This document shows positions 5,670-8,200 of a DNA stretch of 8,200 bases, piece after piece. Below the pieces are notes generated by a model. It was not told the DNA's origin. It made no database searches and saw nothing but the letters and a program-made list of their open reading frames with translations. The position numbers were made by a program, and so were the translations under genes. This stretch comes from JABWAJ01 sp046153985 (lineage in GTDB: Bacteria; Bacteroidota; Bacteroidia; Chitinophagales; Saprospiraceae). The stretch lies in the NCBI GenBank assembly GCA_046153985.1, contig JBJXFD010000321.1, forward strand, positions 1-8,200. Direction: 5' to 3'. Positions within the stretch are counted from its first letter, which is position 1. Every line of letters starts with the position of its first letter.

Positions 5670-5722
5670 CTATCAAATTTGGAAAACAGGGCGGTTGAAA
5701 AAATCAAAACCGGTATCCTCTC

Positions 5723-5756
5723 AAATTCCTGAAAGTGTTAAACCTTTCGGGAGTTT
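5723..5756 (+). repeat. Hairpin with 13-bp stem
   Basis: AAATTCCTGAAAG (5723-5735) and CTTTCGGGAGTTT (5744-5756) pair fully as plus-strand RNA if two G-U pairs are allowed, with an 8-nt loop. On the minus strand the same two positions are mismatched, so it may act as RNA from the plus strand. No U-run follows, so it is not a classic intrinsic terminator; it may be an extragenic palindromic repeat. Confidence 0.55.
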
Positions 5757-5794
5757 GGCATTTAGGAACATCACAATAATAAGTTAGCGTTTTC

Positions 5795-5890
5795 GGCGTG
5801 AGGATTTTTCCAGCGGACAAGGCGCGAGAAGGGAACGTAGCCAAAGCTACACCCTCGGAACACAGCCGACCCAGGCAACTCAAATTCCCG
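5795..5890. repeat. Imperfect dyad element with GTAGC-CAAA-GCTAC apex
   Basis: The apex stem GTAGC (5837-5841) and GCTAC (5846-5850) sits in the middle of a roughly 95-bp imperfect inverted repeat whose outer parts read GGATTTTTCC...GGACAAGGCG and the partly complementary ACTCAAATTCCC. The layout (AAGGCG on the left arm, short AGC/GCT apex) resembles the larger 160-bp hairpin at 6661-6820, so they may belong to related repeat families. Its right end merges with the leader of the response regulator. Confidence 0.45.
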
Positions 5891-5922
5891 AACATTTTTT
5901 TTCAACAAACCAGAATTTTTTT

Positions 5923-5942
5923 GTTTATTTGTCCACATAAAC
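5923..5942. promoter_or_regulatory. Conserved 20-bp palindrome, downstream copy (candidate operator)
   Basis: GTTTAT-N8-ATAAAC, the counterpart of the site at 5355-5374, 85 bp upstream of the regulator's start codon. Inner bases TG..CA are also symmetrical. Position and symmetry fit a dimeric LuxR-type regulator or another repressor/activator. The binding protein is unknown. Confidence 0.45.
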
Positions 5943-6027
5943 GACACTCAATAAGGGTTTTGAAAACCTGAATTCAATAGATCGAAATTCTCACGCTTCA
6001 ACTTTTTCCACCTGTTTAACCGGAGGT

Positions 6028-6660
6028 ATGACACCAATAAAAGTAGTTGTCGTAGAAGACGATCCTGATATCCGTTCGGCCATGACGGAATTGCTGCCCG
6101 CTGCCGGCGGCATCGTTTGTATGCATGCCTACGAAAGAGCCGAAGACTTCCTTAAAGCGTTTGAACAACTCATGGTGGACGTTGTCATCATGGACATCAC
6201 CCTGCCCGGCGGCATGGATGGCATACAGGCCGTTCGTCAGGCCAAGCCAAAACGTCCGGAAGTACAATTCCTGATGTGTACCTCCCACAACGATGCAGAG
6301 CGCACCTTCGACTCCCTGTGCGCGGGCGCTACCGGCTACATCCTGAAAACAGCCCGCCCAGACCAGATTGCTCAGGCCGTGAAAGACGTCCATGCAGGCG
6401 GCTCGCCCATGTCTCCGGAAATTGCCCGCATGGTGGTGCTCTCTTTTCCCAAAAAAAACCAAAACAACGACCTGCTGGAAACCCTCACCACCCGAGAGCA
6501 GGAAATCATTCACGCTTTGGCCAAAGGCTTTACCTATCAGGAAATAGCGGATAGTCTTTTTATCAGCATAGAAACGGTGCGCACCTACCTGCGTAATATT
6601 TATGAAAAACTACAGGTACACTCCAAAGTGGAAGCGTTGAACAAAGTATTTCCAAAGTGA
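6028..6660 (+). CDS. NarL/FixJ-family response regulator, 210 aa
   Basis: Two-component transcription regulator. The N-terminal receiver domain (about 4-122) has the acidic pocket E10-D11-D12, the phosphoacceptor Asp56 in VVIMDITLPGGMDG, a conserved Thr85 and Lys107 in GYILKT. The C-terminal LuxR-type helix-turn-helix (about 150-207) reads LTTREQEIIHALAKGFTYQEIA..L.IS..TVRTYLRNIYEKL, close to the family standard, and the length is normal. It is predicted to be phosphorylated by a histidine kinase and to bind DNA as a dimer. A GGAGG lies at 6022-6026, only one base before the ATG and probably too close for use. The truncated paralogue starts at the same codon, which supports this start. A 160-bp hairpin begins right after its stop. 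The next gene is a TPR sensor that could be the partner, but its output domain is outside the window. Confidence 0.93.
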   Translation: MTPIKVVVVEDDPDIRSAMTELLPAAGGIVCMHAYERAEDFLKAFEQLMVDVVIMDITLPGGMDGIQAVRQAKPKRPEVQFLMCTSHNDAERTFDSLCAGATGYILKTARPDQIAQAVKDVHAGGSPMSPEIARMVVLSFPKKNQNNDLLETLTTREQEIIHALAKGFTYQEIADSLFISIETVRTYLRNIYEKLQVHSKVEALNKVFPK

Positions 6661-6820
6661 GAGCTTGTTGGGGATTTCATGATTGAGCGAGAGTGAGGAA
6701 ATTTTATTTTAAACAAGGCGGATTTTGCAGAGATAGCCGGCAGCTATCTTGAAAAAATCCAACGCAGTATAAAATAAAATTTGCCACTCGTAGCCAATCG
6801 ATGAATTCCCCAACAAGCTC
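6661..6820. repeat. 160-bp long-hairpin element (MITE-like or terminator-like)
   Basis: The ends 6661-6680 and 6801-6820 are reverse complements with a single mismatch. Inside, 6681-6711 and about 6771-6800 pair (GATTG...TTTTATTTTA), and the apex AGATAGC (6731-6737), 5-nt loop, GCTATCT (6743-6749) lies in the exact centre. The whole element thus folds as one hairpin. It starts immediately after the TGA of the response regulator and ends 29 bp before the next start codon. It holds no gene, and no clear target-site duplication is visible. It could stop transcription between the two genes, stabilise mRNA ends, or be a non-autonomous mobile palindrome. Confidence 0.9.
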
Positions 6821-6849
6821 TAAGGTACGTCAATAAAATCAACTGCATT

Positions 6850-8200
6850 ATGAAAATACTGCCCGTATTTTTTGCACTGCGTATAATCCTGCTGTCGGTT
6901 ATGGTGGCCACGGTGAGTCTTTCCCTGCCAGCACAGGCATCCCTGCCGGCCACATTGGACTCCTTAGAGCGCCGCCTGCAAACCGTGACAGACCCCGAAG
7001 AAAAAACCAAAACCCTCAACGCCCTCTCCTTTCAATACGTAGAAATAGATATTGGAAAAACCCTTAAATATGGCCAAATGGCATTGGCGCTGGCAAAGGA
7101 ACACGGCCTCACGACAGAGCTCGGCAGGGCCTGCAACAATATTGCCAGCCACTACCTCTACAGTTCTGATATTGATCAGGCGATGCATTATTACGAACAA
7201 AGCTATGAGTACTTCCACCAGGCCGGAGAGGAAAAGGGGGGCGCCGATGTGTTGGGCAATTTGGGACACTTGAACTATTATATAGGCAATTACGCCGTCT
7301 CCCTCGATTACCAATTGCGCGCACTCCGGATTTTTGAAAAATTGGACAACCGGCTGGGTATGGGCAATACCATGTCGGCTATTGGCAGTGTTTACATGGA
7401 ACAAGCCCAATACGGTAAGGCCATTCATTACGACACCATAGCCCTGAACCTGTATCGGGAATTGGACGACGAGAATGGTGTCGCTCTGGTGCTGGGCAAC
7501 TTAGGCAATATATACAGCAAACAAGGCCAAACGGAACAGGCAAGGGCTGCTTTTCTGAAAGCGGCTGAGACGTATGAGAAAGCCGGCAACCTGAACGGTG
7601 TAGCCAGAAACTTGTCAAACCTCGCCTTGATCTACCACCAGAACAGGGATTATATTCAGGCGCTGACTACGTTGGAAAAAGCCCGGGATCTGTATCTCAA
7701 ATCCACCAACCTGATAGGGTTTTGTAATGTCACGGGGAACATGGGATCCAGCTATTATTTAAGTTACAAAAATTTTGACCGCCGGGACAGTATTTTTCAG
7801 CTCATTCCGGGTTCCCGGAGTACTTTGCTTCGCGAAAGCATTCGCTTGTTCAAAGAAGCCGTCGGCATGGCGCAACAATCGGAAGACCTCAAACTGCTGA
7901 GCGGATATTCCGGGCTGCTGGCGCAGGCTTACGAGGCTGCCGGCGATGCGCCAAATGCCTACGCGTACTTCAAAATCTACACGTCCGCCAAAGATTCCCT
8001 GTATTCCATTGACGCCAAACGAGAAATTGAAAAACTGACCACCGAGCGCGAAGTGGAACTAAAAAACAAACAGATCGAATTAGACCGCCTCGCCGTGGAG
8101 AAAAAACGTAACGAACGCGTCTATTTCATCATCGGAATTGGGCTGCTGGTACTCTCCGTACTTTTTGTTTATCGCAACTTTGCTAACCAGAAAAAATCCA
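6850..8200 (+). CDS. TPR-containing transmembrane sensor protein, 3' part outside the window
   Basis: Open from ATG 6850 to the window end, 450 codons without a stop. The N-terminus is a signal peptide (basic-hydrophobic, probable cut after LPAQA at about residue 30). Tetratricopeptide repeats fill about 55-385, with clear units near 132-165, 172-205, 212-245, 252-285 and 352-385 (patterns such as NLGNIYSKQGQTEQARAAF). A charged coiled coil (about 388-422, REIEKLTTEREVELKNKQIE) leads to one transmembrane helix (about 424-442, VYFIIGIGLLVLSVLFV) and a cytoplasmic start YRNFANQKKS. The TPRs are therefore predicted periplasmic, sensing proteins or peptides. In Bacteroidota this layout precedes either a histidine kinase (fitting the regulator next door) or a class III adenylate/guanylate cyclase; the linker sequence reminds me more of the cyclases. 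The output domain cannot be decided from this window. No Shine-Dalgarno is visible. Confidence 0.88.
   Translation, partial: MKILPVFFALRIILLSVMVATVSLSLPAQASLPATLDSLERRLQTVTDPEEKTKTLNALSFQYVEIDIGKTLKYGQMALALAKEHGLTTELGRACNNIASHYLYSSDIDQAMHYYEQSYEYFHQAGEEKGGADVLGNLGHLNYYIGNYAVSLDYQLRALRIFEKLDNRLGMGNTMSAIGSVYMEQAQYGKAIHYDTIALNLYRELDDENGVALVLGNLGNIYSKQGQTEQARAAFLKAAETYEKAGNLNGVARNLSNLALIYHQNRDYIQALTTLEKARDLYLKSTNLIGFCNVTGNMGSSYYLSYKNFDRRDSIFQLIPGSRSTLLRESIRLFKEAVGMAQQSEDLKLLSGYSGLLAQAYEAAGDAPNAYAYFKIYTSAKDSLYSIDAKREIEKLTTEREVELKNKQIELDRLAVEKKRNERVYFIIGIGLLVLSVLFVYRNFANQKKS

Noticed and set aside
6765..6780. A possible -7 promoter element (TAAAATTTG) before the TPR gene
   Set aside because: The spacing inside the motif is off by one base and it sits in the arm of the 160-bp hairpin; too weak to list.
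6744..7428. Minus-strand open frames over the start of the TPR sensor gene
   Set aside because: They are shadows of the TPR coding sequence, whose repeats and signal peptide are clear on the plus strand.

Overview
The window looks like an accessory (island-type) stretch of a Bacteroidota genome, most likely from the Saprospiria (Haliscomenobacter/Lewinella-like). The basis is the style of the proteins (TPR-TM signalling proteins, Roco-TIR proteins), the near absence of Shine-Dalgarno sequences, two possible TTG/TAnnTTTG-type promoters and the many extragenic palindromic repeats. The lineage is inferred from style; no marker gene is present.

Layout. 1-262: a tandem array of a ~110-bp unit, each full unit folding into a long hairpin. 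312-369 (-): possible remnant of a second gene of a two-gene cassette. 362-634 (-): intact small hypothetical protein of 90 aa. 635-1249: non-coding, with two CGCAAAG-rich palindromic elements and a 14-bp direct repeat. 1250-1392: decayed N-terminus that reads like the start of an LRR-Roco protein, frameshifted in a poly-G run. 1573-5013: the centrepiece, a 1146-aa protein with the order TM-NACHT-Roc-COR-TIR. 5024-5251: a 75-aa membrane protein resembling the pore loop and second helix of a K+ channel, with an altered filter. 5252-6027: non-coding, holding a truncated copy of a response-regulator gene with its leader, a promoter-like sequence and several hairpins. 6028-6660: intact NarL/LuxR-type response regulator. 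6661-6820: a 160-bp near-perfect long hairpin. 6850-8200: signal peptide-TPR-coiled coil-TM sensor protein, cut by the window end.

How it may work. The large gene joins two different P-loop switches (a STAND/NACHT ATPase and a Roc GTPase with its COR dimerisation domain) to a C-terminal TIR domain that keeps the glutamate expected of NAD-consuming TIR enzymes. It is predicted to be membrane-anchored and is followed after 10 bp by a small pore-like membrane protein. A NACHT sensor/oligomeriser driving a TIR effector suggests an abortive-infection or anti-phage role, but this is inference. Base composition and the orphan LRR fragment upstream suggest the NACHT module replaced the LRR region of an ancestral LRR-Roc-COR-TIR gene. 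The response regulator and the TPR sensor to the right look like an ordinary signalling pair or neighbourhood; nothing in the sequence ties them to the TIR gene.
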